Shown here in pieces: positions 45,494 to 57,498 of a stretch of 64,000 bases of DNA. Position numbers and translations under genes: made by a program. The stretch's first letter is position 1, and the number at the start of each line of letters is the position of its first letter. The notes beneath the pieces are model-generated. The model saw only the letters and a list, made by a program, of their open reading frames with translations. It did not search any database and was not told where the DNA came from. The DNA is taken from the NCBI GenBank assembly GCA_034387635.1, contig JAOANU010000004.1, forward strand, positions 930,001-994,000, in the 5' to 3' direction. Origin of the DNA: Rhodosporidiobolus odoratus (Eukaryota > Basidiomycota > Microbotryomycetes > Sporidiobolales > Sporidiobolaceae).

Positions 45494-47928
45494 ATGGAAT
45501 CGCCAGCCTACAAGCACGACGGCCGTGAGCTACCCTAGCCTATCTTAATCCCGCTCTCTCACTCAGCAGGAGCGAAACAAAACGATGACGCCTGTAAGGT
45601 CGGAAGCGGCGGCAACTTTTCGCAAGTAGGGTGAGGCGGAGGGGCGTCCAAAGCGACCAAGGAGGGCGCTGACGGAGCTACGGGTGGGATCCGACGCGGA
45701 CAGACTGCGTCGGCAAGATGCTGTTAGCAGGATGAGGGGTCGATGGTCAGCGAGCAGAAGCGTCCATAGTCTGGGGAGGGGACGGCTCAGCGTCGGTCGC
45801 AAGAGCACTAGATAATCTCTACGTATCCTCGAGCACGCGGTGCTGACTTGTCTTGCGCTTCTCTGCGAAACAGCCGCCGTTCGTCATCGAGCTTCTTCCG
45901 ATCCTCTCTCACGCAGCGGCGCCTTTCTCGACGGGTCCGGTGACCTTTCCGCCGAGCCCAACCCTTTCGAGCAGTCCTTCCGACCAGGCGTTGGTCCACC
46001 TCATCCTACCGACGGAACCGCCTCTTCGCATGGGGGCCGGCGCGCCCGATCAACCAGCCCCTCTTCGCTCATTCCGCGCGCTACGCCTGGAGGGACACAA
46101 AAACTCCCCTCAATGGCGTTCATGGACACGCCGTCAGCGGCGGAACTGTCTGGCTTCGGTTGGGGAGAATCACTCCGCACCGGTCCGCTTTCTCCCGCGC
46201 TCCTCACTGGTCCGCAAAAGGCATCGGGGACGGCTCCTGCCGCTAGTGGAGAGTTTGACAACGCATACAGGACAGGGCTAACTCCCCTTGTGAACGGCGC
46301 AGGAGGCGCACCTGGCCCCGGCGTAGCCTTCCCACCTCCAAGTCCTGCCACCGCCGCTCTTTTTGCCATGATGACCAACAACACCCCGGGAACGGCGGAC
46401 GCCAACGCTGCTGCCGCACTAGCCGGAGGCGGGCCGCGACCGCACGAAGGTGCGAACGAAGGCAACGCCTTCGAGGCGAGCTTTGCACGAGCCAATTCGG
46501 GAGGAATCGAGCACGTGCAGCAGGGTGGGCCGCATGTCCAGACGCAGCCTGCTCCGCTCAACGACCTTCACCGGGCTGCTCTTGCCAACGCGGTCGGCGG
46601 GATGCAGACTCGCGGTCCTGGAGGCGCGCCACCTTCTCATCCCGGATCCGGTCCCGCCGGCTTCTACCCTCCTCTTCAACAGCCGTCGAATGGCTCTTAC
46701 GGCTATCAAGTCCAGCACCCTACCTCTCACCCCAGCTCTCGTTCTCACGCCGCTCCGCCTTCCGCCCCCTATACCGCCCCTCCACCTCAAAACTCCCTCG
46801 ACCTCCTGTCTCAAGCGTCTTTCCAGAACGACGATGCCCTCGTCGCCGCAGCTGCGCTCTCAGGTCTCGCCACACCGGGTGGAGGCTTCCCTGCTGCCGC
46901 TGTTCTCGCTGCTGCAAACGCCGGCAATCCACCTCCTGGCGTCGTTCACCCAGGTTCGACCGTGGTCGGCGGCGCCGGCAACGGAGGAACAGGTCACCCG
47001 AACGGCGGTCAAGTGATGGAAGTCTCTCCTTCACCGAGTGCGGGCAGCTCGACGACAGGGCGCGGGAAACGAAACGCGAGCTCGGCCAACGTGTTGCAGA
47101 CTTCTTCTGCTTCTGCGGGTGTGGCGACGGGCAAGAGGGCGAGACGAACGACGGCGGCGGCGCAGGAGATGGAACAGCAGGCGTTGTTTGAGGAACAACA
47201 GGCGCAGGAGGTGGCGGCGAAGAAGGGTCCGGCGAGGAGGGCTAAACGGGGTGCGGCGGCGGCGAAGAAGTCCGAGGACGACGACGATATGGATGAGATG
47301 GAATTGATGATGGGGATGGGGGAGGATTCGGCGCCGATGGTACAGAATGGTCAGGCAGGTAAGGGGGGTAGGGGGAGGAAGAAGGATACGGGAGAGACGG
47401 AGGAGGAGAAAAGGAAGAACTTCCTCGAGAGGAATCGACAAGGTGCGTTTGGCAACTGTTTCGCCAGCTCACTTTCCGGCTCTCCCCGATTGTCTGCGTG
47501 CCCTCTTGCCTTGGGACTAACGCCACTCGCCATCGGCAGCCGCGCTCAAATGCCGTCAACGCAAGAAAGCCTGGCTCCAATCCCTCCAGACCAAAGTCGA
47601 ACTCCTCACCACCGACAACGACCAACTGCAGTCGACCGTCAATAACCTCAAAGAGGAAGTCAACTCGCTGCGAGCGATCCTTGCTGCACACTCCAACTGT
47701 CCCGTCGCGATGCAGAACGCGCCTCCCGGTATAATGCCCGTCGGCGCGCATTCTCATCCTCACTCGCATCCGCACGCACAGCATTCGCACGGACCGCCGC
47801 CAACTCAGATGCACATGGGCGTGCCGCCTCCGGGGAGAAGGAGCAGTCTACCAGGGCCGGCAATTATCGCTCCGGCCGGTGTTCCGCCTCAAGGCTACGG
47901 ACCGCCACCACCAGGGGCAAGGTTCTAA
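45494..47928 (+). CDS. bZIP transcription factor of the ATF/CREB (Atf1/AtfA) type
   Basis: A stress-response regulator in fungi, usually a target of the Hog1/Sty1 MAP kinase. A short exon 1 (MESPAYKHDG) joins in phase after a 5' intron of about 350 nt. The N-terminal part has AEPNPFEQSFRP and SMAFMDTPSAAELSGFGWG, which fit the transactivation/HRA blocks of Atf1 proteins, with many Ser/Thr-Pro sites. The middle is Ala/Gly/Pro-rich. The bZIP is KRKNFLERNRQ, intron, AALKCRQRKKAWLQSLQTKV and ELLTTDNDQLQSTVNNLKEE. The N-x7-R core (NRQAALKCR) is split by that intron. The C-terminus has a His-rich run (HSHPHSHPHAQHSH) and ends PPPPGARF. Confidence 0.88.
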
Positions 47929-48404
47929 TTTGGCCCAGCTATGGAGTGCCGCGTCCTCCGTCGCTAGCCGCCGACAAGGGAGGTCTGCGACTTGTAGGTA
48001 CCGATCTTCTACCCTTCTTTCTTTCCCGACCTCCCTTCGCCTTCTTTCATCACCTCGTTCCCGCATACGTATATAGCGCTACTCATATTTCCTCCGACTT
48101 GTTCTTTCTCTCCGTATTATTGCAGTCTCTTGCTCTTTCTCTACATTTCTCCTCGTTTTCTCGCTCGTACTTTGCAGGCTTTGTCGTACTCTCACCCTCC
48201 TCTTTTCTCCCCCTCGTATAGTCGATGGCGCACCTGCCTCGCTTGCAATGACGCGGACACTCCCTACACGCCGTACAGGACAAAGACAAGAGAAGTCCGC
48301 AATTTGATCGGTACTTGTGACACCGCCTCACTTGGTTGCCGAAGATGATCTTGGCACCTCTTTCTCTCTCTTCGACCCCACCTCACTTAGGTAAAGGACG
48401 CAGC
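47929..48404. other. Intergenic, no gene seen
   Basis: This is 476 nt, T/C-rich on the plus strand, holding the 3' end of the ATF-type gene and the leader of the next. An in-frame ATG at 48336 could extend the VWA protein by 23 residues. Confidence 0.45.
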
Positions 48405-49758
48405 ATGGGACTCTTTCGCAAGCTCACCAGCAGCTCACGTGGCTCCAAAGCTCAACCTCAATCAACCTCAACTTCCGCTTCAGCCGCCCCACCTTCGACA
48501 TCAGCCTCGACATCTCGCTCACACCCAGCACAGCAACCTCATGCATCGTTGAGTAGACAGCAAGAGAACGCCCTAGCTGCTCTCGCCAAGCATGACACTG
48601 TATTCTTGGTAGACGACTCGGGGAGTATGAGGATTGTCTGGAGTGAGGTATTGGCACCCGCGCTCAGTGGCGTGGTCAGGACGGCGAGTGCTTATGATGA
48701 GGTGAGTTCACGCTTCACTAGGGGCCTGTCTGGCATTTCCGCTCTCAGCCCTGTTCCTTCCTCCCTTCGTTTTTCTGTTTTCCCTCGGCCTTTTTCTTGC
48801 CTCCCTCTGCTTCCCCTGTTTCTTACTCCTCTTGCTGACCTCCTTAACACTCTACGAACAGGACGGTGTCGACCTGTGCTTCTTCAACTCGCCAGAACGC
48901 TGCACCTCCCGCTCCGCCGATGAGATCCTCGCCGTCTTTCAGCGCGTGCAACCGAGGTATACGACGCCGACAAAGGATGCGGTCAGGAGGGTGCTTGAAC
49001 CGTATATGCAGGTACGCCGGGCTGTCGACGGGATCTTGTTGCCTTGCTCGCCATCGCAAGCGGGCTAACGAGATGGTCGATGTTGTGCGGGCCTGCAGAG
49101 CTTTGAGCAATGGCACAGCAATGGCAAAGCCAAAGGCCAGCCGCGACCGAAGCCACTCAACCTCATCATTCTGACCGGTACGTTCGAGTTTGCTCCGTCT
49201 TCTTCCACTGAGGCTGACCCGTAATCATGCCAGATGGTGCTCCCGACGAAGGACAAAGCCCTGAAGAGGTCATTGTCGATGTTGCACGAAGACTGGATCA
49301 GCTGCGAGCTCCGCCATTCCAGGTGTGTCTCCTTCTCACGTTACACGATTGGCTGCGTGGGCTTTACTGCTCAGAGCCATCGAGAAGCAAATCTTCTCTT
49401 TCTTCCCTGCGTTCACCTCAGTCTGCGTCCTGACACAATTAGCCTGATACGCCTCTACCGATACAGGTTGGTCTCTCCTTTGTGCAAATAGGCAACTACA
49501 GCGAAGCAGCAGAACACCTTCGCTCGCTCGACGACGACCTGCGAGAAAAGCACAGGTATGTCTTGCTCTATCTCCGCTTGACGCCTCTCCACCACCTCCT
49601 GAGCCCCCGGGCTGCGTTACACCAGGAGCTGACCTTAGCTTGTACGCAGTATCCGCGACATGGTTGACACGACCCTGTACGAAGGCTCGCTCAACGCTGA
49701 CTACCTCCTCAAGGCTTGCCTAGGCGGGATCAACCGGTCTATCGACAAGCAGAACTAG
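48405..49758 (+). CDS. VWA-domain protein
   Basis: The start MGLFRKLTSSSRGSKAQPQS begins with Met-Gly, a possible myristoylation site, and leads into a Ser/Thr/Pro-rich region. The von Willebrand A domain starts at HDTVFLVDDSGSM, whose D-x-S-x-S forms the metal-ion-dependent adhesion site. It continues with DGVDLCFFNSPERC, ILAVFQRVQPRYTTPTKDAV, RRVLEPYMQ, PLNLIILTDGAPDEG (second metal Asp), EEVIVDVARRLDQLRAP, VGLSFVQIGNYSEAAEHL and IRDMVDTTLYEGSLNADYLL, ending GGINRSIDKQN. Such stand-alone intracellular VWA proteins are common in basidiomycetes; their role is not known. Five introns are inferred, all in phase. Confidence 0.83.
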
Positions 49759-50098
49759 TCTTTGGGCGAAGGCGAAGTTAGAACATCCGTGCTTACATGG
49801 TCAGAGCGGCTTGAAGCATGGCCACGAAGCGGCAGGGAGGAAGAAGGAGAAAAGGAAGGACCTTCTCGAGTCGCTGATTTGGGCTTTGCTGTACCCAATA
49901 GCTTGGCGTTGTTGTATAGACCCTTGCACCGCGTCCGGAATTTTCTCATGGTGGCGAGCAGAGCCGGCAGAAGCGGAAACAACTTGTAGTGGTGCGATTC
50001 TGGCAGAATTGTTTTTTGCAGGCCCTGTTTCCGCCGCTCGTCAGGGCTCAGACACTAGACCGGTCCTCTAGACTGGTTGCTGTGACGGTCAGGATGGT
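49759..50098. other. Intergenic between convergent genes
   Basis: The 340 nt hold the 3' UTRs of the VWA gene and the amidase locus. No gene is recognised. Confidence 0.5.
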
Positions 50099-52560
50099 TT
50101 AGACCCCTAGGATCTTCGCCACCGTTTCGCCGATCCCGAGCAGCTCTTCGTCCGCCCACCTCCTTCCGACCAGCTGAACTGCAGCGGGCATGCCAGCGGT
50201 GACCACCGGATCATCTGCGCATCATCCGTCGTTAGCTTCTTCTGCGATGCGGGAGAGGTGGGCCTGAGACGCGAGAAGGAAGACGGCGTGAAGGAAGGGC
50301 TTGCTACGCGTCTTGATAGGCCCGATCCATTTCGCTCACCGGCTTGAAGTTGCTGTTCGGCTTGTCGACGGCTGGGTCGATTTTGGTCACCGGTAGAACG
50401 ATGGCAGGTACGTCGAGGAGGTTGAACATCCTTTTCTTTTGAGAAGAACGAGACGACAAGAAAATCAGAGGGAACAGGTCAGAAATAGCGCCTAACGCAT
50501 ATAGAGGCCGCACCCCGTCTACCCCGCCCAATCGTTCGCACCGGGTCTCACCGCCGTCAAAGGTCTCGGCGGACGAAGCAGTCCATCGATCGGTCATCCA
50601 GTGCTCGTTTCGCTTTGGGTCACCAACCATTCCGCGAGGAAGTTTTGTCGATACGCATCTTTCAGGCGGTTCATGCCGCAAAGCTCATGGACTGTCTTTT
50701 GGCTGTTCGGCTCGATAGAGACGCCCTCGATGAGGGGTTCGTCAATCGTGGTGAGGGTTTGACGGAAGTCTTCGCCGCCATCTGCAAGCGGCATATCGGA
50801 GGACCAACAGACAGTCTTGGCATGCAAGATGAGTACCGCATGATGAAGAGAGTGAGCCGCGTGAGACTGACCAGCCACGAAAAAGGCGATGCATATGGAC
50901 AAGGCGAAGAGCAGCAATCTGTCAGTCGCCCACTCTACCCTCCGACTGAAAAAACGCTCAAGACAGCTAAGCATGGGGAAGCGGACGGGGCGGGAGGAAC
51001 AGCGCACGTTCATGCCCAGCCTTCACCAGCTTCTCCACAGTCATCTCAAGCGCTCTAGCGATAGGCGCTGTCGGCGTGACATTGTGATCCGTCCTCATTA
51101 CCCCGAAGGCCAGCTTCTTCCGGCCGGCCACTTCGGTGAAAGAGTTCTTGCGGAAGGGGAACGGCAAGAATGTCGCATCGTAGTTGGCGGGATTGGCATT
51201 GAACACGGCTTTGAACAATTAAGTGCAGGAGGAAAGGGATCGAGCCATGGGGGCGGCGACCGAGAGGACGAATTCTTGCCCAAGCTAGGCAAGGTGTCGG
51301 AGTCAGCTGGCAGCCGGTTTGCGAAGGTTGGCAGAAGCGAATCGCGAGAGGGGTACACACGAGGGAAATCGTGCCGTGGCCATAAGCGGGTAGTAGGGCG
51401 GATGGTGCAGAGCCCGCACATTGCCGAAGGGATCCGGACGGAGCCCCTGCACAAGGGCAAGGACCAGAATCACTCGAGAATGAGCAGGCGGAAAGGGGAG
51501 ATGTACCCGATGTCGGTGCCCTGCACAGGTGGGAGCGACAAGCGGAAACTGTCAGCCACCTCAGACCCACCACGAGGGGAGCAAGCAGAGAAAGGTGACA
51601 TTGCTGGGAAAGCGACTCACCACCCCGAGAATGCTGCCTTTCATCGCAATCAGCGCACCCTCCCCACCGCTCGACCCTCCGGGTATGAGATCGTTGCTAT
51701 AAGGGTTCCTGGTCCGGCCGAAAAGGTGATTGTCCGTCTCGCCCTTCATGAGTGTCTGCGGTACATTCGTACGGACATGAGAGATTGCGCCGGCGTCGCG
51801 AAGGAGAGCGACAAGGGCGCTGTCGCGCTCGGGGATGCGGCTGAGGTAGGAGATGTAGCCTACACAGGGTATATCGTGAGTACACAAAGGGAAAATAACA
51901 GGAGAGGAACTGGGAGCGAAGTCACTCACCCATAGTCAACTCCGTCCCAGCAATATCGAACTGGTCCTTGATAGAAATGGGCACCCCATCTAAACGCGCG
52001 ATTGCTCTCGCTCAGTGGGCGGAACGAGTCATAGAAGCGGGAGCTATGGCAAGCGTAAAGTAGAGCTGCAAAGAGAACGCACGAAAAGGCCCGACTGTCT
52101 TCCCTGTAGTCTTGACTATCTCATCCAGCTCTCGAGCGAGCGCGAGAACATCTTCAAACACGATCTCGGTAAGACCTGGCGGAGGTATCGAAGAGTGAGG
52201 GTCGCCCTTACAGGAAAGACGAACTGCGACAGGCTTGCGTTTGTGAGTTGATGAGCGTAAGCTGCAAGCTTGCAGAACGTCGAAGTGACTTCGACAGCAG
52301 TGTATGTACCAAAGGCAATCTGCTTGTCGAGCAAAAGGAGTAGGAAAAGGCTGTGAGCTCGACGACAACACCCTTTGCACCGACTGCAAAGAGAGAAAAA
52401 CGCACTTCTTCAACCTCGTCGAGCTCTGTGTTCTCCCGTCCCTTCCCAGTCAGGTACTGTAGTGGTATATCCCTGACGGACGATGGTGCAAATCAAGGCG
52501 TCTCGTCTCGCCCGCTTCTTGGCGGCTTCGTCACGCCAATTGTCCTTGGTGAGGTGAGGT
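50099..52560 (-). pseudogene. Amidase-signature (acetamidase-like) gene with in-frame stops
   Basis: Fungal amidases of this family hydrolyse short amides. Visible parts are NWRDEAAKKRARRDALI near the start, FGTYTAVEVTSTFCKLAAYA, EIVFEDVLALARELDEIVKT, SLVALLRDAGAISHV-like sequence, and the core IPGGSSGGEGALIAMKGSIL with GTDIGGSVRIPS, which supplies the Ser-cis-Ser part of the catalytic triad. Later come FVLSVAAPMARSLSSCT, VFNANPANYDATFLPF, GGEDFRQTLTTIDEPLIEG, FNLLDVPAIVLPVTKIDPAV and GMPAAVQLVGRRWADEELLG. Breaks: TAA at 51219-51221 after SLSSCT, TGA at 50594-50596 where TG-R-PIDGLLRPP would be expected, and a frame change near 51390. The 5' exon is not resolved; the locus may reach 52722. 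Confidence 0.68.
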
Positions 52561-52916
52561 GATGTAGTCCAGAATGGCGTGACGAGCGCGATCTTTAGTG
52601 GTTGCAGTTGAACGAGGAAATGGAAAAAGAGGAAGCGAAGTGGGGCCGACGGGAGCCGGATCAGAATTTACGTACCTTTGCTGCCAACCGGGTTGCTCGC
52701 TATCGCTTGGCCGAGGCGCATCATTCAGGCGGACTCTTCCTCAGGGAAGAATGACACGCATGGTAAGAGTGGCGGGGTGCGACATGCGGTCTGTACGACA
52801 ACATGAGAAGGGAAGAAAAGATGGCAAACCCAGCGAATGAACGGCGAGAGCGAGGTACGGTAATACGAAGAGGGAAGAAAGCCATGTACAAATCCCTGAA
52901 GCCGTTACCGGTGCGC

Positions 52917-55120
52917 CTAAGTCCTCCTTCTCCCCTCCTTCTCTGCCCAATACTCATCCTGTCCATCGTCCTCCTCTCCCAACTCGAAGACCGTCTCATC
53001 ACTTGCAGCCGTCCCTCGACCCGTACTGTCCTGCCTCCCCCGTTCGGCCTCCCTCCTCATCTCCATTTCCATCGAGTCACTGCGCACGTCCGCAGATTCG
53101 CGGCTCGAGGTGAGCGGCATGGCCTCATAGTCGGCCGTCTCGCTGCGGAGGTGACCTCGGTCTCGACCATGCCCGCGTGAAGCGTTTCCACCGTCCTCGA
53201 GGCGTCGAGCAAAGTCGACGAGTTTGACGAGTGCGCCAGGGAGGGGGATGCCGAACAGCTTCTGCGGTCTTTCAGGAGTGTTTAGCCGTACCAGTCCGTT
53301 GCCTTCGAGGTCTTCGACTCGCTCGACGCCGATGGCTTGCGCGGTTGTCTTAGATCGCATCTGACGTTCGTACAAGTCGACGAGAGAGACGCCGACCAGG
53401 TAGATGGCGAAAGATCCGGAGAAGAGGACGAGACTGTAAGTCGTCGAGTCCATGGGCGACCCCGCCACCCATTGCATCTGTTCTTCGGTGGCGCTCAAGA
53501 AGGTAAGACCTGAGAGGACGAGGAGGAAAGGAGTGAGATGTTGGAAGGAGCTGGGGCCGGTCGTGTCTGTGACGGGTGGGGTCGGAGCGTCTCGAAGGAC
53601 GAAGCAGATTTCGATGACGCGAGCGGCACCGGCGGCCATTAGCGCGCCGCCGAAGAGCTGGTGGACTCGAGTTGAGAACTCGAGAGCTTGGCCGTGCAGA
53701 CCCATGGCATAACCTGTCATGCCCTGCAGCGACAATCGTTAGCTCCGGGATGAAGAGGAGAGAAGAGAGAAGTACACGAGAGAAGAGGGAGGCCGAACGA
53801 GGGGTGCACTCACAATGACGAGTGCAGGAAGAACATTCCGCTTGCCGTTCCGACCGAGGAAGATACCAAGCGCTCCTCCGGCCCACCATAACACGCCGAG
53901 CATGGTATGTTGCAAGTCTTTGTGCGTCCAGCTTGATTGCCCAGGTTTGAGAAAGTTGTGCTGTACCATGAAGGGCAAGCTCTCAGCATCATGCGTAGTT
54001 GCGAGGGGTACGCTCAATGAGCACTCGCCAAGAATGGGAAACGGGGGAGGACAAACCATAGTCAGTGTATTGACAATGCCCCAGAGCATAATGACCTGCA
54101 GAAGGACGCCATATGATGAGCTCGAAAGGAGCCGAAAGAGACGGGGACAGCTGAACGCACCCAGCTGTCGAGGAACTCCTGGCTGACATTCCTGCGAGCC
54201 AGCCAACCTGCACCGACTCGCAGCATGAGGAGCAGAATGGCGGCGTAGGCGATGAAGCCAGATCCCATGATAAAGTGTGCTAAGAACGGAAGAAGTTAGA
54301 ACGCGAGGAAGGAAACGAGCGCCGGACAAGAAAAACTGACCTAGACATTGGCCGAAGTGCTCGCCAAAGCAAAAGCCATTTGCTGCGATGCCACTGTGTA
54401 TGTGCGGTCAGTACAAACTGACGTGGAGGAAGGAGGAATACGGAACCCACCCGAAAAGCATCTGCACCCACCCGACTAGCGGAAAGCTTTTCCCAATGAT
54501 ACCGTGCACAACCACCACACTTCGCCGAACGAAGGTGCCTTCCATCACGTGCATTCTGAGGAAAAGGCCGCACACCGCCTGCGAGATCATGTACCACCAC
54601 AGGTAACCGGCGAAATGGGCGTGAGCCGTCATGTGAAAAGATCGGCCGCCGTGGTGGTGGCCAAGCGAGTTACCGACGAGGGAGAGGACGATGGTGAGCG
54701 TCTGTAAGGGGACGTGGAAGCGAGAGCGGGTGATGCCGAGGACCATGCCTGAGGAAAAGAGAGATCAGCCAGAAGGAAAACCGGGAATGCGCGAGAGGTG
54801 AAAAGCCGGCACGATGAGTAAGCAGGCGGAGAGTCAGTGGTCAAAGCTTACCAGCCGGGAAGAGGATGCCCCAGCAGAGAATTTGGATGCTGAGAGGTGG
54901 AAAAGGGTCAGTCAGCGTTTCGAGCGGGACAGGAGCAGACAGCGTACCCGATATGAAACCACAGCGCTCGGTCGATCGGCTCCTCGTTCAAGAAGTTCTG
55001 TTCGTAAGGCCCTACGTCCTCTTGGTGGTGCTCGTGGGCGTCGACGAAGGCTGAATTGAGGCAAACGATGCCGAGGAGGAAGGCGGCGACATGTCGGAGA
55101 GAGGTTGAGCTAAAGCTCAT
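52917..55120 (-). CDS. YTP1: Ytp1-like multi-pass membrane protein
   Basis: The start MSFSSTSLRHVAAFLLGIVC is a signal peptide (an ATG three codons upstream is possible). A short lumenal part with HEHHQEDVGPYEQNFLNEEP is followed by helices in many small exons: RALWFHIG and IQILCWGILFPAG (DUF2427-type N-terminal domain), VPLQTLTIVLSLVGNSLGHH and the HAHFAGYLWWYMISQAVC block. Then come the Ytp1 domain helices (HFIMGSGFIAYAAILLLMLR, DLQHTMLGVLWWAGGALGIF, VHQLFGGALMAAGAARVIEI, HLTPFLLVLSGLTFLSATEE, STTYSLVLFSGSFAIYLVGV). A long cytosolic tail is rich in Arg, Glu and Ser and ends WAEKEGRRRT. The family is fungal and shows some resemblance to respiratory and b561-type membrane proteins; its function is not known. 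Confidence 0.87.
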
Positions 55121-55271
55121 GTTGTACACTAGGGTGTACTCTGTCGTGTGAGAGCGCGTCCGAGGTCCAACAGCGAGTTCGAAGAGTGTGAGATGGAATC
55201 AAAGTGTAATATCCTCTTCAGTTCTGTACCACCCACTACTTTGGCTTACTGAGCTACATTGAGCGGCAAAT
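55121..55271. promoter_or_regulatory. Short shared promoter, YTP1 / BRE2
   Basis: Only 151 bp separate the two divergent start codons, so a two-way promoter is likely. No named site was found. Confidence 0.45.
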
Positions 55272-57117
55272 ATGGATCAGCCATACTCTACGACTATAGA
55301 CCCGACTTTCCTCGCAGCTACCGCTTCTCCTGCTTCTTACCCTCACGATCCCTCGACTGTACAACTTCGCGACGATAGCCCAGAACCCGTCGACCAGGAT
55401 GACACCGAGGTCCGTACATGCTTCATATAGACCGACCTAAAGACCACTGACGCGCTTGCCGGGTCACAGGAACCCCGTCGACGCCCTACCAAGCGAAAAG
55501 CCTCTCCTTCCCTCCCTACTCCCCCTACAAGATCACCCGCTCTTCAACCCGCCGACCCCAGCGACGTCTCCAACCCTCCCACCCTTGTCTCTCATTCTCT
55601 CCATCTTCCCGAAACAAATTTCGAGTTCTTCGCAACTCGCTCTCACCCTTACAATAAACATGGCTATCGCTATACCGCCTGTGGGCCCTCGACAGAGACG
55701 CCCTTGCCAGTGCCGCCACAACGAGCCATAGCATCGTATCCTCCAGGCATCAGGTGGAGCTGGGAAGATCGCAGCCCCTTCACGCTCCTGACAGAGGATG
55801 CGAGAACCATCACGACGGACAAGGGATGGAGGGCAGTCAGGAGCAATGTGGGTGTCAGGGAGGGGGCTTGGTACTTCGAAGTCAAGGTTGATCGATGTGG
55901 AGGAGAAGGCGGAAGGGATCAGGGCGGGAGTGGACAGGGAAGTTGGGTTCGGGTTGGAGTGGGGAGGAGGGAAAGTCCGCTGGGTGCGCCAATAGGAATG
56001 GACGGGTGCGTTTGATCTCTCCGGCTCGCCTGTCATCCTTGATCTTGGAGCTGATGGCACCTCGCGCAGACACTCTTACGGCTACCGCGACAAAAACGGC
56101 GACGTCGTCACTCTCGCTCAACCCAAACCTTTCGGCATCCCCTACTCCTCCTCTTCCGTCATCGGCGTCTACATCTCCCTCCCTCCCCGCAAGACCCCAA
56201 CACCGACAGACCGCCGAGACCCCGCCCACATTCAACGCAAGCGCATCCCCATCCGATACAAAGGTCAACTCTACTTTGAACAGCTCGAATACCCCGCAAG
56301 CAAGGAGATGGAAGAGTTACTCGTCGACCCGGCGCTCAAAGCCTTCAGGGATCGACAGGCCGCAGAAGCGAAAGCCAAGGCAAAAGCCGCAGCTCCGGGG
56401 ACGAAAGCCCCTCCACTCGCCTCGCAAGGTCCACCACTTCGACCGCTCACAAAGCTTGAAGGGAGCAAAGTCGCCTTCTTTGTCGATGGGAAATGTCAAG
56501 GAGTCGCCTATGAGGACTTGTACGACTTTTTACCGCTGAGGAAGGAACGGACGGAAGAGAAGAAGAAGAAGGACAATCGACTTCTCATGGAGAACGGGCA
56601 CGATGATGGGTCTCTAGGTTACTTCGCCATGGCGTCCGTCTTCGGCGGCGGGATCGCGACCATCAACTCGGGTCCAGACTTCGCCTTTCCACCTCCGGAA
56701 GATATCGAAGCCGCCTTGCAAAACTCGCCACATCCGCCTAGCCAACCTCCCCTCGATAACGCGCGGCCTTGGAGACCCCTCAGCGATCGGTACGAACAGG
56801 CGACGGTCGAGCAGGCCCTTCTTGACGACCTCGACGAGCAGGAGGCGATCCGGGTTCTGCTCGATGCGCGACGGGCGGCCGGCGAACAAGGGCTGCAGAA
56901 GGAAGGTACAGGGGCCGGTGCGGACGGCAGAGGTGCAGCGTCGGCGCCGAAGAAAGCCAGGACCTCGTTGGCTGCGGCGGCAGTGACTGCTTCGAGCAAG
57001 TTGGCGACGCTCGGGGTGGTCAACGCAGAGGCAGCTAGCGGGCTTTCGGAATCACCAGCGGGCAGTCCCATGCCGATACTGGACGGGCAGATGGAATTGG
57101 GCGGGACAATAGCGTAG
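55272..57117 (+). CDS. BRE2: COMPASS histone methyltransferase subunit Bre2/Ash2, SPRY domain
   Basis: It stimulates Set1-type H3K4 methylation. The start is MDQPYSTTIDPTFLAATASP. After an intron come a basic stretch (RRRPTKRKASPS), FEFFATRSHPYNKHGYRYTA and the SPRY domain: YPPGIRWSWEDRSPFTLLTE, DARTITTDKGWRAVRSNVGV, GAWYFEVKVDR, RVGVGRRESPLGAPIGMDG, intron, HSYGYRDKNGDVVTLAQPKP and FGIPYSSSSVIGVYISLPP. GxxYFEV, the R-V-G-x-x-R and the SYGYR blocks are those of Ash2L. The second half (KVAFFVDGKCQGVAYEDLYD, GYFAMASVFGGGIATINSGP) completes the split SPRY fold. A low-complexity C-terminus ends MELGGTIA. No PHD or winged helix of the metazoan protein is seen, as in yeast Bre2. Two introns. Confidence 0.9.
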
Positions 57118-57182
57118 CCCGCGAATCGTCGTTCGCTAGGAAAGCGGTTTCTGGCTCGTCCTTCTGGCGTCGAGGGTTACTC

Positions 57183-57498
57183 TCAGCGGGCAAGACGATA
57201 GAGACATTGCACCATCGGTTCCATAGACGCAAGCTCTCTCGATGCAGCTGTATCGATAAGCCCATACCAAGCTGCACAGGCGCGAAGGGTTAGTTCAGCA
57301 CACTCGTCTCGAAAAGAGGGAGAGCAGGATACCTTTCTTCTTCCTAGCCGGCACCTTCAGCGCCTCCGCCACCGCTAGGAGGGCCTTCTCAGCTTGCTCC
57401 TTCTGTGCATCCATCAAAGCGATAAGGATTGGGGCCAAACCCTTCACCTCGTCTCGCTTAATCTTCTCCAACTCAAGGGAGGATGGTTTGACCGACAT
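57183..57498 (-). CDS. Small protein of unknown function (84 residues, two exons)
   Basis: Exon 1 (57498-57333) encodes MSVKPSSLELEKIKRDEVKG, LAPILIALMDAQKEQAEKAL and LAVAEALKVPARKK. A phase-1 intron of 61 nt (57332-57272) with a good acceptor leads to exon 2 (57271-57183), AWYGLIDTAASRELASMEPM and VQCLYRLAR. The two helical halves and correct phase make it look real. A longer start at 57543 exists but adds a Cys/Pro/Phe-rich segment unlike the rest. The size and helical character would suit a subunit of a coiled-coil complex, but I do not recognise it. Confidence 0.55.

Noticed and set aside
50889..51935. A 348-codon plus-strand frame
   Set aside because: It lies antisense to the amidase locus, whose conserved motifs on the minus strand explain the sequence. 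The plus-strand translation shows no family features.
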